Shown here: positions 27,286 through 38,505 of the stretch, piece by piece
Position numbering within the stretch: the stretch's first letter is position 1
How the letters are laid out: each line of letters opens with the position of its first letter
Origin: Aliikangiella coralliicola
GTDB lineage: Bacteria; Pseudomonadota; Gammaproteobacteria; Enterobacterales; Kangiellaceae
Assembly: GCF_007004725.1 (NCBI RefSeq)
Contig: NZ_ML660160.1
Location: 739,185 to 803,184, forward strand
Length of the DNA: 64,000 nucleotides
Direction of reading: 5' to 3'
Program-made: the position numbers and the translations under genes
Notes under the pieces: model-generated
What the model saw: only the letters and a program-made list of their open reading frames with translations
Told to the model about the DNA's origin: nothing
The model's database searches: none

Positions 27286-27741
27286 GTGTTTCGTGGAGCT
27301 AATTCTATAAATCTAGACTCGAAAGGGCGCATTGCGATACCGGCAAAGTATCGTAGCGGCATCCTTGAGTCTTGCGAATCACATATGATTGTCACCTGCG
27401 ACCCCTATGATAACTGTTTGTTGATTTTTACGCTGGAACACTGGGAATCAACGGAAGCCGATCTACAATCTCTCTCCAACTCAAAACCTCTCCACAGACG
27501 CTTAAAGCGAATTATGCTAGCCCACGCAACTGAAGTTGATATGGATTCCAGTGGACGCCTGTTGATCCCAGGTGTACTGCGGGAACGAGCAAGTTTAAAT
27601 AAGGAAGTTATGTTGATTGGACAAGGAAAAACCTTTCAGCTTTGGAATGAAACTGAATGGAATAAGTTGACAGAAGAAGATCTGGCTGTGCTTTCGAGCG
27701 ACGAGCTAGATTCTGAAGAACTACCTGACCTCTACTACTAA
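27286..27741 (+). CDS. mraZ: Transcriptional regulator MraZ
   Basis: The 151-residue protein has two SpoVT/AbrB-like halves, each with a DxxGR core: LDSKGRIAIPAKYR (N-terminal) and MDSSGRLLIPGVLRERA (C-terminal). It forms ring oligomers and represses the dcw promoter. The start is the GTG at 27286 with AGGA 9 nt upstream, matching the E. coli N-terminus and length (152). A longer frame from a GTG at 27202 would begin inside the promoter and the MraZ repeats and is rejected. Confidence 0.96.
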   Translation: MFRGANSINLDSKGRIAIPAKYRSGILESCESHMIVTCDPYDNCLLIFTLEHWESTEADLQSLSNSKPLHRRLKRIMLAHATEVDMDSSGRLLIPGVLRERASLNKEVMLIGQGKTFQLWNETEWNKLTEEDLAVLSSDELDSEELPDLYY

Positions 27742-27744
27742 GTT

Positions 27745-28674
27745 ATGCAACAGACACAAAAACATATAACTGTCTTGCTCCACGAGGCAGTCGACGGCTT
27801 AGATGTAAAACCTGACGGGATTTACGTTGACGGTACTTTTGGTCGAGGCGGTCACAGTCGACTGGTTTTAGAAAAATTGGGTGAGAATGGTCGATTGATA
27901 GCGATTGACCGTGACCCGCAAGCTGCTAAGTCAGCCCAGGAGTTACAGAGCGATACAAGGTTTGAATTTTTTCATCAGAATTTCGCCACTATTGTGCCTC
28001 TGTTAGAACAGAAAAACTTGATAGGAATGATAGACGGAATATTGCTTGACCTTGGTGTCTCTTCACCGCAGTTGGATCAAGCGGAACGAGGCTTTAGTTT
28101 TTTGAAAGATGGACCTTTAGATATGCGAATGGACACCAGCCAGGGAATATCAGCTGCGGAATGGTTAGCCGTTGCGGAGGTCGAAGATATTAGACGGGTG
28201 TTAAAAGAGTATGGAGAAGAAAAGTTTGCTACTCGTATCGCCAGAGCCATCGTAGAAAAAAGAGATGTCGAGTCAATTGATACAACATTGCAACTGGCAA
28301 AAATAGTGGATGAGGCTTGTCCGGTAAAAGACAAGTTTAAACATCCAGCCACAAGGAGTTTTCAGGCAATTCGTATTTTTATCAATAACGAATTGGGTGA
28401 ATTGAAAGAAACCTTAGAGGTTACGCCACAAATTTTGGCAAAGGGAGGCAGATTGTCTGTGATTAGTTTTCATTCTTTGGAAGACAGAATGGTAAAGCGA
28501 TTTATTAAACAGAAGTCTAAAGGGGATAACTTTCCTAAAGGACTACCGGTTATGGCAAGTGAGTTAAATCAGGAATTTAAAGCGATAGGCAAAGCAATTA
28601 AAGCTTCTGCCGAAGAGATTGAATTAAATAGCCGCTCACGTAGCGCTGTGTTGAGAGTGGCGGAAAAACTTTAA
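27745..28674 (+). CDS. rsmH: 16S rRNA m4C1402 methyltransferase RsmH (MraW)
   Basis: This 309-residue SAM-dependent enzyme N4-methylates C1402 of 16S rRNA, the same nucleotide whose ribose is methylated by RsmI at the other end of this window. Motifs [25 protein letters not shown] (SAM site), [19 protein letters not shown], and [15 protein letters not shown] are diagnostic. It starts 3 nt after the mraZ stop. Confidence 0.98.
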   Translation: MQQTQKHITVLLHEAVDGLDVKPDGIYVDGTFGRGGHSRLVLEKLGENGRLIAIDRDPQAAKSAQELQSDTRFEFFHQNFATIVPLLEQKNLIGMIDGILLDLGVSSPQLDQAERGFSFLKDGPLDMRMDTSQGISAAEWLAVAEVEDIRRVLKEYGEEKFATRIARAIVEKRDVESIDTTLQLAKIVDEACPVKDKFKHPATRSFQAIRIFINNELGELKETLEVTPQILAKGGRLSVISFHSLEDRMVKRFIKQKSKGDNFPKGLPVMASELNQEFKAIGKAIKASAEEIELNSRSRSAVLRVAEKL

Positions 28675-28782
28675 TTTGTAATCAGTTGATAGCACTGAAA
28701 TGAATAGTACTGAAATTGAAAAAACAAGACGGCAATAGATAAAAAGTTTAAACACGGAAAAATTACTTAACTTTAACGAGAA

Positions 28783-29121
28783 ATGGCAAAGAAAAAGCAA
28801 AAAAAAGTAACCAAAAAAGCACCAGCACTGTTAGTTGTGCTGTTGTCGGATATTTTTGTGCGCCACTGGGTGGTGACCGCACTTGCTTTGTTATTTGTTA
28901 GTTCGTCAATGATGATTGCACATACTAGCCATAGCGCGAGACGATTAACCGCTGAATGGCAGGAGTTACGACAACAGCACCGAACCGAACAAGTGAATTG
29001 GGAGTCACTAAGATTAGAGTTAACGACCTTGTCTGAGCCTGATCGCATTTCTAGCCAGGCAAAAAAACAATTGGGAATGGTTGAAGTGACAACTAAAAAT
29101 GAAAAGGTGATATCGCTATGA
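28783..29121 (+). CDS. ftsL: Cell division protein FtsL
   Basis: The 112-residue bitopic protein has a Lys-rich cytoplasmic start, one membrane helix (about 31-49) and a periplasmic coiled coil with heptad leucines (LTAEWQELRQQHRTEQVNWESLRLEL), ending in the conserved region around ISSQAKKQLGMV. It forms the FtsQLB complex, which activates FtsWI. Its TGA overlaps the ATG of ftsI (ATGA). Sequence conservation is low in this family; position and topology decide the call. Confidence 0.93.
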   Translation: MAKKKQKKVTKKAPALLVVLLSDIFVRHWVVTALALLFVSSSMMIAHTSHSARRLTAEWQELRQQHRTEQVNWESLRLELTTLSEPDRISSQAKKQLGMVEVTTKNEKVISL

Positions 29122-30854
29122 GTCAGGCGAGAAAACCTAACACAGTTCCATTAGCTAGCGGCCGGTTTTATGTACTGGTCGCAGTTTTGTCCTGTGGTTT
29201 TTTAGCGTTATTGGCTCGTGCTGCATACTTACAAGTTGATGAAGCTGAAATACTGATTGGAAAAGCTGATTCACGTAGTGTTCGCGATAAAAATATTATT
29301 ACCCATCGAGGGGTTATCCTGGATCGCAATGGCGTTGAGTTGGCCGTCAGTATTCCAGTGAAATCTGTTTGGATGGATGTGACTGAAGTGATGAAGAAGT
29401 CGCCAACACTGGTTGAAGATGATTGGAATAAATTAGCCGTTATTGCTAAAAAACCGCCGTTGGCATTTAAAAAGTGGATTGTGAAGAGAAAGGGGCGGCA
29501 GTTTGCCTGGATTGCACGGCATCTTGATCCAAAGCGAGCCAGCATTGTAAAGACTCTCGATTTGCCGGGGGTTTATTTACGAGATGAATTTCGACGTTAC
29601 TATCCATCAGCGGAAATCACCGCTCACCTGGTAGGGTTTACAGACGTTGATGACAGAGGACGAGAAGGTCTGGAAAAAGCTTATGACGATGTGCTTATTG
29701 GTAAAAACGGTAAAGAAAAAGTTCGACTGGATTTGCAACGCCGGGTAATTGAACAGAAAGAAATTATTGAAAAGGCAGAGAAAGGGCAAGATCTGAAATT
29801 GAGTATTGATAATCGAATTCAGGCATTAGCTTATAAAGCACTAAAGACTGCGGTTTTGAAACATCGTGCTAAATCAGGTTCCCTGGTAATGCTTGATGTT
29901 GATACCGGAGAAGTGTTGGCGTTATTAAGTCAACCTTCTTACAACCCAAATCGGTTCGATTCTCGCTTACCCGAATTTACCCGGAACTCTGCTTTTGTTG
30001 ATAGTTTTGAACCGGGATCAACGGCAAAGCCTTTTACCGTTGCCAGTGCATTAGAAGCGGGTGTCGTTAAACCATATAGCAAAATTAATACGAAACCGGG
30101 AAGAATAAAAATTAACGGACATTGGGTGAAAGACGGCAAAAATCACGGCGTATTGGATGTGAGCGGCGTGTTACAAAAGTCGAGCAATGTCGGTGTGACT
30201 AAGCTTGCCCATATGATGAGTGATGATGAGTTTTTGCACGCTTTTTACCAGGTTGGTTTTGGCGGAAATACCGCAAGTGGATTTCCTGGTGAGAGCGCGG
30301 GTCGATTTCATATTCGAGATAACTGGAGTGATATTGAAAAGGCTACAGTTTCTTATGGTTATGGATTTAGTGTGACGCCGGTTCAGCTAGCACAGGCGTA
30401 TGCTGTTTTGGGGGCACATGGCATTAAACGGCCGTTGTCCTTGTTGAAGTTAGACAAAGTTTCTCAGGGAGAGCAAGTTTTGTCTAAGCGAGTCAGTCAG
30501 CAAGTAATCGCAATGATGGAAACTGTGGTTGGCGAAGGTGGAACCGGCCAAAAAGCGAAAGTAGATGGTTTTCGAATTGCCGGTAAAACGGGAACTGCGC
30601 GTAAGGCAACAAGAGGCGGATATGGTGATGAATACACCGTGTTTTTTGCAGGCATTGCGCCAGTGACTGATCCCAAAATTGCTATGGTTATTTTTGTAGA
30701 CGAACCTAAAAGCGAAGAATACTACGGCGGGCAAGTTGCTGCTCCCGTATTTGCAAAAGTAGCTTCGGAGACTTTACGCCTACTCAATGTAAAACCAGAT
30801 CAGTTTAATGGAATTGCCGCCACAACCAAGCGAAAAGGTGATAACAATGGATAG
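29118..30854 (+). CDS. ftsI: Septal peptidoglycan transpeptidase FtsI (PBP3)
   Basis: The 578-residue class B penicillin-binding protein has one N-terminal membrane helix (about 18-38), a pedestal domain with RGVILDRNGVELAVS, and a transpeptidase domain with the active-site motifs STAK (Ser301), SSN (355-357) and KTGT (from Lys490). It crosslinks septal peptidoglycan with FtsW. The start overlaps ftsL and the end overlaps the murE start by 8 nt. Confidence 0.98.
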   Translation: MSQARKPNTVPLASGRFYVLVAVLSCGFLALLARAAYLQVDEAEILIGKADSRSVRDKNIITHRGVILDRNGVELAVSIPVKSVWMDVTEVMKKSPTLVEDDWNKLAVIAKKPPLAFKKWIVKRKGRQFAWIARHLDPKRASIVKTLDLPGVYLRDEFRRYYPSAEITAHLVGFTDVDDRGREGLEKAYDDVLIGKNGKEKVRLDLQRRVIEQKEIIEKAEKGQDLKLSIDNRIQALAYKALKTAVLKHRAKSGSLVMLDVDTGEVLALLSQPSYNPNRFDSRLPEFTRNSAFVDSFEPGSTAKPFTVASALEAGVVKPYSKINTKPGRIKINGHWVKDGKNHGVLDVSGVLQKSSNVGVTKLAHMMSDDEFLHAFYQVGFGGNTASGFPGESAGRFHIRDNWSDIEKATVSYGYGFSVTPVQLAQAYAVLGAHGIKRPLSLLKLDKVSQGEQVLSKRVSQQVIAMMETVVGEGGTGQKAKVDGFRIAGKTGTARKATRGGYGDEYTVFFAGIAPVTDPKIAMVIFVDEPKSEEYYGGQVAAPVFAKVASETLRLLNVKPDQFNGIAATTKRKGDNNG

Positions 30855-32370
30855 TTTCACATCGATTACGCTGGCTGAATTATTAACGAATATTTCCAGT
30901 GAGCAGGAAGTGGCCGACCGAATGTCATTATCGGTTGGTCCACTTACTTTAGATAGTCGTCAGATTAAAAGCGGCGATACTTTTGTGGCAATTGCCGGTT
31001 ATCAAACTGATGGTAGAAAGTTCATCGAGAGTGCTTTGAATAATGGCGCAGCTCTCATTATTGCTGAAGCTGATGAGAGTGATGAATATCGAGAAAAATA
31101 CGGTGAAGATAATCGTATTATCTGGGTTAAAAACTTACGTCAACAGGTCAGTTTGCTGGCTTCCAATTACTATCAACATCCTTCTCATTCTTTGAAGGCG
31201 ATTGGTGTAACTGGAACAAATGGAAAAACCAGTTGTAGTTATCTCATTGCGAAAACACTGCAACGGTTGCATTTTGAATGTTATTTGTTAGGGACTTTGG
31301 GAGTTGGACAAAGCAGTAATCTTGAGTCTTGTGAAAATACCACAGCCGATGCAATTACGATGCAACGAGTTTTGGCGCAAGCAGTGGGAGCGGGAGCGCA
31401 ATTTGTATCGATGGAAATTTCTTCCCATGGAATCGATCAGGATCGCGCTGCAGCGGTGAAATTAAACTCTGCTGTCTTCACCAACCTTACCAGGGATCAC
31501 CTTGATTACCATGGTTCTATGGAAAATTACGGTGAAGCTAAGCGTAAACTTTTTCTGCCAGATAATTTGAAAAACGCCGTGATTAATATGGATGACCGAT
31601 TTGGGCGCAAACTGGCAAAGGATGATGAAATCAGTGCAACTAAATGGTTGGTAACAACCAAGTTACCAACATCGGGCTCAAATTTGAACCGATGGATTTG
31701 GGCAGAAGATGTGGTGCTATCGCTTGAGGGATTACACGCAAAAATATATACACCCTGGGGAAGTGGAAAATTAGATTCTCCACTTATTGGCCAGTTTAAT
31801 CTAACCAATTTGCTATTAGTCATTGCCGCACTAGGGAGTATCTTAAAAGACGTTAACCCAGTTTTGTTGGCGTTAAAAAATGTACGTTCAGCACCGGGAA
31901 GAATGCAAAAAATAGGTAATAAGCATACGCCTTTGGCTATCGTCGATTATGCACATACACCGGATGCGTTGGAAAAATCATTAATGGCCATTCGTGAGCA
32001 CTGTGTCGGAATGATCTGGTGCATTTTTGGCTGCGGCGGAGACCGAGATCAAGGTAAAAGGCCGTTAATGGCTCGTGTCGCGGAAAAATTTTCCAATCGT
32101 GTCATTGTTACAACTGATAATCCACGGACCGAACCGGCTGAGAAAATAAAAGAAGATATTTATTCAGGGTTTAGAAAAATTAATAAAGTAACCTATATCG
32201 AAAGTCGAGAAGAAGCAATCGCGACGGCATTGAAAAAAGCTAACCCTGGTGATGCTGTTTTAATTGCCGGCAAAGGCCATGAAGATTATCAGATAATTGG
32301 CAATGAAAAATTACATTTAAGTGATTTGGAAATTGCGGAAAAACACATTAAGGAGTTAAGTGATGATTAA
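30847..32370 (+). CDS. murE: UDP-MurNAc-L-Ala-D-Glu:meso-diaminopimelate ligase MurE
   Basis: The 507-residue cytoplasmic ligase adds the third residue of the peptidoglycan stem. The ATP loop is GTNGKT (123-128) and the substrate-specificity motif is DNPR (424-427), which indicates meso-DAP rather than lysine. The start ATG at 30847 has AGGTGAT upstream and overlaps the ftsI end; a longer frame from 30808 is less likely. Confidence 0.97.
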   Translation: MDSFTSITLAELLTNISSEQEVADRMSLSVGPLTLDSRQIKSGDTFVAIAGYQTDGRKFIESALNNGAALIIAEADESDEYREKYGEDNRIIWVKNLRQQVSLLASNYYQHPSHSLKAIGVTGTNGKTSCSYLIAKTLQRLHFECYLLGTLGVGQSSNLESCENTTADAITMQRVLAQAVGAGAQFVSMEISSHGIDQDRAAAVKLNSAVFTNLTRDHLDYHGSMENYGEAKRKLFLPDNLKNAVINMDDRFGRKLAKDDEISATKWLVTTKLPTSGSNLNRWIWAEDVVLSLEGLHAKIYTPWGSGKLDSPLIGQFNLTNLLLVIAALGSILKDVNPVLLALKNVRSAPGRMQKIGNKHTPLAIVDYAHTPDALEKSLMAIREHCVGMIWCIFGCGGDRDQGKRPLMARVAEKFSNRVIVTTDNPRTEPAEKIKEDIYSGFRKINKVTYIESREEAIATALKKANPGDAVLIAGKGHEDYQIIGNEKLHLSDLEIAEKHIKELSDD

Positions 32371-33751
32371 AACGCTTTTATCGCAGCTCCAACCCTTTCT
32401 TAACGCGCGATTAATCGGCGGAGATGCGCAAGTTAGTCAGGTTTATACCGATAGCCGCCAACAATGTGAAAATGGTTTGTTCGTTGCATTGAGAGGACCT
32501 CACTTTGACGCACATAATTTTTTACCACAAGTTGTTGAGCAAGGTGCGGCCGGCATTATTGTTGAAAATGAAAGTAGCTTAGATATCCCTCAGCTTGTTG
32601 TGAGTAATAGCAAGCTAGCGTTAGGGGATTTAGCCAGATTTAATCGAAAACGACTCAATGCCAGGTTTGTTGCAATCACCGGCAGTAGTGGTAAGACAAC
32701 GGTGAAAGAAATGATTGCGTCGATATTACAAAATGTTGGAACGACCTTTGCGACCAAAGGTAATTTTAACAATGATATCGGTGCGCCGTTGACGCTACTT
32801 GAAATGAACGAAGAACATCAATTTGGTGTGATAGAGCTAGGTGCAAATCATGCCGGAGAAATTGCTTATACCGCTGCGATTACGCAACCTGATGTGGCCT
32901 TGATTAATAATGTTGCCGCTGCCCATTTGCAGGGGTTTGGTGATTTACAAGGAGTAGCGCGAGCGAAGGGTGAAATATATTCAGAGTTAAAAAATGACGG
33001 AACAGCAATCGTTAACAATGATGATGAATTTGCGCCGTTCTGGAAAAAACATATTACTTCATCGGTGTTAACTTTTTCGGCCAAAGGAAATGGTGATGTT
33101 ATTGCGACTGACATCCAGTTAGATGAAAACCAATGCCCGCAGTTTGAATTAGAGTATTTAAACCAATCGCAAAAAATTTCGTTGCCCCTGGCTGGCGTGC
33201 ATAATGTTCATAATGCATTGGCTGCTGCGGCTTGCTGCCTGGCGTTAAATATATCCTTAGAAGATATTTGTAAAGGGTTGTCTCGATCGCCGGTAGTAAC
33301 TGGAAGGTTAATGACTGAGCTGTTAGCTAATGGTTGTCGTTTGATCGATGATACCTACAATGCAAATCTTGATTCTATGCGAGCGGCTATTCAATTGTTA
33401 GCCGGATATAAAGGCAGAAATATTTTAGTGATTGGTGATATGGCCGAACTTGGTGAATTTGGCAGACAATGTCACGAAGAAGTCGGCGAATTTGCCAAAT
33501 TAGCTGGTATTGATGCTATGTACAGCTGTGGCGTTTTAACTCAGTTTTCTCAATCCGTTTATGGGGGAGAAGGAAAGCATTATTCGAATCAACAACAACT
33601 CATAAAACAATTAAAACAAGAAGCGAAAGCGAATACGACGATACTGGTAAAAGGATCGCGTAGCTCACATATGGAAAAAGTGGTGCTGGCCTTAATGGAA
33701 GATTCTGAACAACAGAGTAAGGGCGCTGCTTTCAATATGGGGGAAGAATAA
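32363..33751 (+). CDS. murF: UDP-MurNAc-tripeptide:D-Ala-D-Ala ligase MurF
   Basis: The 462-residue Mur ligase adds the D-Ala-D-Ala dipeptide made by Ddl. P-loop GSSGKTT (107-113) and the later [14 protein letters not shown] and [10 protein letters not shown] blocks are family hallmarks. The ATG at 32363 has AAGGAG 8 nt upstream and overlaps the murE TAA; a GTG one codon earlier is possible. Confidence 0.97.
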   Translation: MIKTLLSQLQPFLNARLIGGDAQVSQVYTDSRQQCENGLFVALRGPHFDAHNFLPQVVEQGAAGIIVENESSLDIPQLVVSNSKLALGDLARFNRKRLNARFVAITGSSGKTTVKEMIASILQNVGTTFATKGNFNNDIGAPLTLLEMNEEHQFGVIELGANHAGEIAYTAAITQPDVALINNVAAAHLQGFGDLQGVARAKGEIYSELKNDGTAIVNNDDEFAPFWKKHITSSVLTFSAKGNGDVIATDIQLDENQCPQFELEYLNQSQKISLPLAGVHNVHNALAAAACCLALNISLEDICKGLSRSPVVTGRLMTELLANGCRLIDDTYNANLDSMRAAIQLLAGYKGRNILVIGDMAELGEFGRQCHEEVGEFAKLAGIDAMYSCGVLTQFSQSVYGGEGKHYSNQQQLIKQLKQEAKANTTILVKGSRSSHMEKVVLALMEDSEQQSKGAAFNMGEE

Positions 33752-33753
33752 TC

Positions 33754-34836
33754 ATGTTACTTTGGCTAACCGAATATTTACAACAATATTATTCCGGTTT
33801 TAACGTTTTTGGTTACCTGACTTTACGGGCAATTTTAGGTGTATTAACGGCGTTGGTTATTGCATTGCTATTGGGACCCTTCATGATCCGAAAGCTCGCT
33901 GGAAAGCAAATTGGACAAACCGTACGCGACGATGGACCAGAAAGCCACTTAAGCAAAGCCGGGACGCCAACAATGGGCGGAGCATTAATTTTAATTGCAA
34001 TAGCTGTCTCCACTTTGCTTTGGTCTAACCTGGATAATCGTTATGTGTGGGTCGTGTTGTTAACAACGCTCGGTTTTGGCGCTGTGGGTTGGGTTGATGA
34101 TTATCGAAAGTTAATTTACAAAGACCCTAAAGGTTTAGCTTCTCGTTGGAAATACTTCTGGCAATCGGTTGTTGGAACCGTTGCAGCAGTTTATCTGTAT
34201 TGGAGCGCGCAAGTCGACGCCGAAACAATTTTGATCATCCCATTTTTCAAAAATGTGGCTATTAATCTGGGAATATTTTATATCGTGATGACTTATTTTG
34301 TCATCGTTGGTACGAGTAACGCAGTGAATTTAACCGATGGCTTAGATGGTCTGGCGATTTTGCCGACGGTATTAGTCGCGGGCGCGTTGGGGATATTTGC
34401 GTATGTAACTGGAAATGTTAATTTCTCAAATTATCTTGCCATTCCCTATATTCCCGGAACCGGAGAATTAATTATTTTTTGCGGTGCCCTGGCCGGAGCA
34501 GGGCTTGGCTTTTTATGGTTTAACACTTATCCCGCTCAAGTGTTTATGGGCGATGTTGGTTCATTAGGATTAGGCGCAGCTTTAGGTACTGTGGCTGTTA
34601 TTGTCCGACAAGAGTTGGTGCTCTTTATCATGGGGGGCGTGTTTGTGATGGAAACAGTGTCCGTTATTTTGCAAGTTGCCTCATTTAAGTTAACCGGAAG
34701 ACGAATTTTTAATATGGCACCGCTTCATCATCATTATGAATTGAAAGGATGGCCTGAACCTCGTGTCATTGTCAGGTTCTGGATTATTTCAGTTGTTTTA
34801 GTTTTGGTCGGTCTGGCCACGCTGAAAATTCGATAG
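33754..34836 (+). CDS. mraY: Phospho-MurNAc-pentapeptide transferase MraY
   Basis: The 360-residue inner-membrane enzyme with about ten helices transfers the muramyl-pentapeptide to undecaprenyl phosphate, making lipid I. Motifs include [18 protein letters not shown] (Asp-Asp), [10 protein letters not shown] and [15 protein letters not shown] with the essential His cluster. It begins 2 nt after the murF stop. Confidence 0.98.
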   Translation: MLLWLTEYLQQYYSGFNVFGYLTLRAILGVLTALVIALLLGPFMIRKLAGKQIGQTVRDDGPESHLSKAGTPTMGGALILIAIAVSTLLWSNLDNRYVWVVLLTTLGFGAVGWVDDYRKLIYKDPKGLASRWKYFWQSVVGTVAAVYLYWSAQVDAETILIIPFFKNVAINLGIFYIVMTYFVIVGTSNAVNLTDGLDGLAILPTVLVAGALGIFAYVTGNVNFSNYLAIPYIPGTGELIIFCGALAGAGLGFLWFNTYPAQVFMGDVGSLGLGAALGTVAVIVRQELVLFIMGGVFVMETVSVILQVASFKLTGRRIFNMAPLHHHYELKGWPEPRVIVRFWIISVVLVLVGLATLKIR

Positions 34837-34844
34837 GAAAATAA

Positions 34845-36203
34845 ATGTTGAGTAACGTCGAAAATAAGCTGGTTTGTATTTTCGGTCTTGGAAAGACTGG
34901 AATTTCGGCCGCGCGTTACTTACAAAGAACCGAACAAGAATTTTTTGTCGTTGATTCGAGGAATGAACCGCCAGGAAAGACAGAAGTTGAAGCACTCAGT
35001 AATTGTCAGCAAACCTATTTCGGAGAGATTCCCGAGCAGCGACTGCAGCAGGCTTCCATGATCATTTTAAGTCCTGGTGTTACGCCAGAGCTACCTGAAA
35101 TAGTTGCGGCAAAAAATGCCGGGGTTGAAGTTGTTGGTGATATTGAAATATTTGTTAGAAGCACCAGCAAAAAAATTGTAGCAATCACTGGTTCAAATGG
35201 TAAAAGCACCGTTACTGACTTAACTCATCGGCTATTATGCGCGGCGGGAGTCAATGCGAAAATCGGCGGAAACTTTGGTGTGCCCGTTTTAGATTATTTA
35301 CCCGGAGATGATGCAGAAGTATATGTTCTAGAGTTGTCCAGTTTTCAATTAGATACCACTTATTCGCTGCAAGCTGATGTTGCTGTTGTATTGAATATTA
35401 CTGAAGATCATATGGATCGTTATCGCTCTTTTGAACACTATCGTCAGTCGAAATTGTCGATTTATCGGGGGGCATTGAGTTCGTTAGTTAATCTGGATGA
35501 TTCAGCTATAACTGATTACTTTGATGGGGCATCTAGTCGTTACAGTTTGACCAATGAAAAAGCTGACTTTTTCCTTGAACAAAGTTCTAACGACAAGCAA
35601 TTTGTTTGTAATGGAAAAACTTTGCTCACTACTGAACAGTTAGCGATAACCGGAAGCCATAACTGGAGTAACGTATTAGCTTCGCTAGGTATTTTATCAG
35701 AGTTGAAAGTAGACATAACACAACAGGTTCTGGAAGCTTTGCGACAATATGAAGGTTTAGCGCATCGCTTCCAGCTGATTTCGCGAAAGGCAGATATTGA
35801 CTGGGTAAATGATTCGAAGGCAACCAATGTCGGCGCGACTGAAGCAGCGCTTGATGGCGTTGATTTTAACCATCATGGCCCAGTCGTGCTTATTGCTGGC
35901 GGTGATGCGAAAGGGGGAGACTTATCGCCACTCAAGCCCGCGTTCGAAAACAAAATTTCTTGTCTGGTTTTAATCGGAAAAGATGCGGCTTTGTTTGCGC
36001 AGTTAGCACCCAAAGATAAAAAATATTTCGCGACTGATATGAAACAAGCAGTAGTAAAAGCAAAGACATTTGTTGATGCTAATCGCGATTCGGATAAAAA
36101 GCCATTAGTGCTACTTTCGCCGGCATGTGCAAGTTTGGATATGTATCCTAACTTTGAAGTGCGGGGACAGATTTTTTGCCAGGAAGTGGAGGCCTTACAA
36201 TGA
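34845..36203 (+). CDS. murD: UDP-MurNAc-L-Ala:D-Glu ligase MurD
   Basis: The 452-residue Mur ligase adds D-glutamate as second stem residue. It opens with a Rossmann-like nucleotide domain (VCIFGLGKTGISAARYL), carries the P-loop GSNGKST (116-122) and ends with LLSPACASLDMYPNFEVRG, typical of MurD. Its TGA overlaps the ATG of ftsW. Confidence 0.97.
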   Translation: MLSNVENKLVCIFGLGKTGISAARYLQRTEQEFFVVDSRNEPPGKTEVEALSNCQQTYFGEIPEQRLQQASMIILSPGVTPELPEIVAAKNAGVEVVGDIEIFVRSTSKKIVAITGSNGKSTVTDLTHRLLCAAGVNAKIGGNFGVPVLDYLPGDDAEVYVLELSSFQLDTTYSLQADVAVVLNITEDHMDRYRSFEHYRQSKLSIYRGALSSLVNLDDSAITDYFDGASSRYSLTNEKADFFLEQSSNDKQFVCNGKTLLTTEQLAITGSHNWSNVLASLGILSELKVDITQQVLEALRQYEGLAHRFQLISRKADIDWVNDSKATNVGATEAALDGVDFNHHGPVVLIAGGDAKGGDLSPLKPAFENKISCLVLIGKDAALFAQLAPKDKKYFATDMKQAVVKAKTFVDANRDSDKKPLVLLSPACASLDMYPNFEVRGQIFCQEVEALQ

Positions 36204-37372
36204 GTCAGGCGACACTTCAAAATACCTGGTACGACAGAACACTAGTGATCTCGGTCATGCTATTGGTTGCGTTAGGTTTGATTATGGTCACGTCTAGTTC
36301 ACTTTACTATGCCGAAAACAGCATTAATGGGAAAACTAATTATTTCGTTATTCGACATTTAATTTATATGTTAATCGCAGCGGTTGGCGTTGCCATTGTA
36401 CTAACGCAACCGGTTATTCGCTGGCAACAATACGGGCCATATTTATTAGTACTCGGTCTTTGTTTATTGGTGTTGGTTTTGTTTGCAGGAAGAACGGTGA
36501 ATGGTAGTAAGCGTTGGATAGCTTTAGGTCCGTTAACTTTCCAGGTTTCTGAAGCAATTAAACTGATCGTGGTGGTTTATCTTGCGGGTTATCTGGTGAG
36601 GCGAACTGATGAATTACAAACACAAATTAAAGGATTTGCCAAGCCGTTGATGGTGTTGGCCTTGATCACCGGACTGTTGTTACTAGAACCAGATTTCGGC
36701 GCTTCTGTTGTTATTTTAGCGACATCACTGGCAATGTTATTTTTAGGCGGCGCGAGGTTGTGGCAGTTTATCGGCTTGTCTGCGGCGGTCGGTGTCATAC
36801 TTGGTTTGATTGCTGTGAGTCAGCCCTACCGGTTGGAAAGGTTAATGACATTTTTAGATCCCTGGGCGGATCCCTTTGGTAGTGGTTATCAATTGACTCA
36901 GTCATTAATTGCATTTGGGCGGGGTAGTATTTTTGGGCAAGGATTAGGCAACAGTTTGCAAAAACTTTCTTATTTGCCGGAGGCCCACACAGATTTTATT
37001 TTTGCGGTGCTTGCTGAAGAGCTGGGACTGATAGGTGTTGTACTCGTGTTGTCTTTATTTTTTGTGTTCTTTTATCGCGCAATGAAGATCGGCCGACAGG
37101 CGTTATTACAGCAGCGACCTTATGCAGGGTATTTAGCCTATGGTATTGGCTTTTGGTTGACATTTCAGGCGCTGATTAATATGGGGGTTACCAGTGGAGC
37201 CCTGCCCACCAAAGGACTGACTTTACCCTTTGTCAGTTACGGAGGAAATAGTTTGATTATTTGTTCTGTTGCGGTGGCGATATTATTAAGAATTGATTAC
37301 GAAAGTAAGTTGGTTGAGCAAGGATGTTTAACAGCTGAAATGAGTGAAACGGCTGAAGGTGAAGCTAAGTGA
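36200..37372 (+). CDS. ftsW: Septal peptidoglycan polymerase FtsW
   Basis: The 390-residue SEDS-family glycosyltransferase with about ten membrane helices polymerises septal glycan together with FtsI. Recognisable are VNGSKRWIALGPLTFQVSE, LLLEPDFGASVV and the extracytoplasmic loop PEAHTDFIFAVLAEELG. The start ATG at 36200 overlaps murD (ATGA); a longer frame from a TTG at 36176 is rejected. Confidence 0.97.
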   Translation: MSQATLQNTWYDRTLVISVMLLVALGLIMVTSSSLYYAENSINGKTNYFVIRHLIYMLIAAVGVAIVLTQPVIRWQQYGPYLLVLGLCLLVLVLFAGRTVNGSKRWIALGPLTFQVSEAIKLIVVVYLAGYLVRRTDELQTQIKGFAKPLMVLALITGLLLLEPDFGASVVILATSLAMLFLGGARLWQFIGLSAAVGVILGLIAVSQPYRLERLMTFLDPWADPFGSGYQLTQSLIAFGRGSIFGQGLGNSLQKLSYLPEAHTDFIFAVLAEELGLIGVVLVLSLFFVFFYRAMKIGRQALLQQRPYAGYLAYGIGFWLTFQALINMGVTSGALPTKGLTLPFVSYGGNSLIICSVAVAILLRIDYESKLVEQGCLTAEMSETAEGEAK

Positions 37373-38505
37373 GCGGCGAAATTAACTTAAAGGAAAATGC
37401 GACAGCTTTGATAATGGCAGGTGGCACCGGCGGGCATATTTTCCCAGGTCTCGCAGTGGCAAAAACGTTAGCTGATAGAGGTTGGCATGTTAGCTGGTTG
37501 GGCTCAAAAGGCGGAATGGAAGAAAGATTGGTTAATGACCGAGGTATCGACTTAAATTTGATTAGTATTTCGGGGTTGAGAGGTAACGGTATTCTTGGTT
37601 GGTTAAAAGCGCCTTTTAGTTTGACAAAAGCGATTATTGAAGCAGCAAAAGTGTTGCGAAGTAAACAGCCTGCAGTGGTCATTGGCTTTGGTGGTTTCGC
37701 TTCTGGGCCCGGTGGTTTGGCTGCCTGGTTAACCAGAAAGCCGCTGGTATTACATGAGCAGAATGCTATCGCAGGGTTAACTAACAAAGCCTTGTCGAAA
37801 ATTGCCCATCAATTGTTTCAGGCTTTTCCTGGCGCATTTGAAAGTGGCGTTGATGTAGAAACTGTTGGTAACCCATTGCGTAGTGAAATTGTTGCGCTGA
37901 ATAGCGAATTAGTCAGCCAGGTAAAAGCTGACGATATCGTAAAGGTTTTAATTATTGGTGGCAGCAGAGGCGCATTAGCGTTTAACCAGCATTTGCCAAA
38001 AGTGCTAAAAAATTTATTAGATGAAAAGAAAATTAAATTGAAACATCAGGTTGGAAAAAATCGTTTGGATGAAACTCAAAATGTTTATTCGGCATTAGGG
38101 CTGAAAGCTTCGGACAATACTGAAGTAGTAGAGTTTATCGATGACATGGCTGAAGCATTTAAATGGTGTGATGTGGTTATCTGTCGTGCTGGAGCGTCGA
38201 CTGTTTCAGAGGTTGCAGCAGTAGGTAAGTGTGCGATTTTTATTCCTTTTCCATATGCTGTTGATGATCATCAAACGGCGAATGCAAAATGGCTGGTGAG
38301 CCAACAGGCGGCGATTTGTGTGAGTGAGAAAGATATTAAGCAAGACAGTTTTCGTGAAGAAGTTGAAAGTTTGATTAACTCGCCACAAACGATCAACCAG
38401 ATGGCGGAAAAAGCGAAAAGCTGTGCGTTACTAACGGCCGCAGAGAAAGTTGCAGATTACTGCGATCAATTCGGGCGCAAACCAATCGGGAAAAAAGCGG
38501 CATGA
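37369..38505 (+). CDS. murG: UDP-GlcNAc:lipid I transferase MurG
   Basis: The 378-residue peripheral membrane GT28 enzyme converts lipid I to lipid [19 protein letters not shown] near the N-terminus, [24 protein letters not shown] and [15 protein letters not shown] are the family motifs. It starts with GTG overlapping the ftsW stop (GTGA). The C-terminus overlaps the murC start (ATGA). Confidence 0.97.
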   Translation: MSGEINLKENATALIMAGGTGGHIFPGLAVAKTLADRGWHVSWLGSKGGMEERLVNDRGIDLNLISISGLRGNGILGWLKAPFSLTKAIIEAAKVLRSKQPAVVIGFGGFASGPGGLAAWLTRKPLVLHEQNAIAGLTNKALSKIAHQLFQAFPGAFESGVDVETVGNPLRSEIVALNSELVSQVKADDIVKVLIIGGSRGALAFNQHLPKVLKNLLDEKKIKLKHQVGKNRLDETQNVYSALGLKASDNTEVVEFIDDMAEAFKWCDVVICRAGASTVSEVAAVGKCAIFIPFPYAVDDHQTANAKWLVSQQAAICVSEKDIKQDSFREEVESLINSPQTINQMAEKAKSCALLTAAEKVADYCDQFGRKPIGKKAA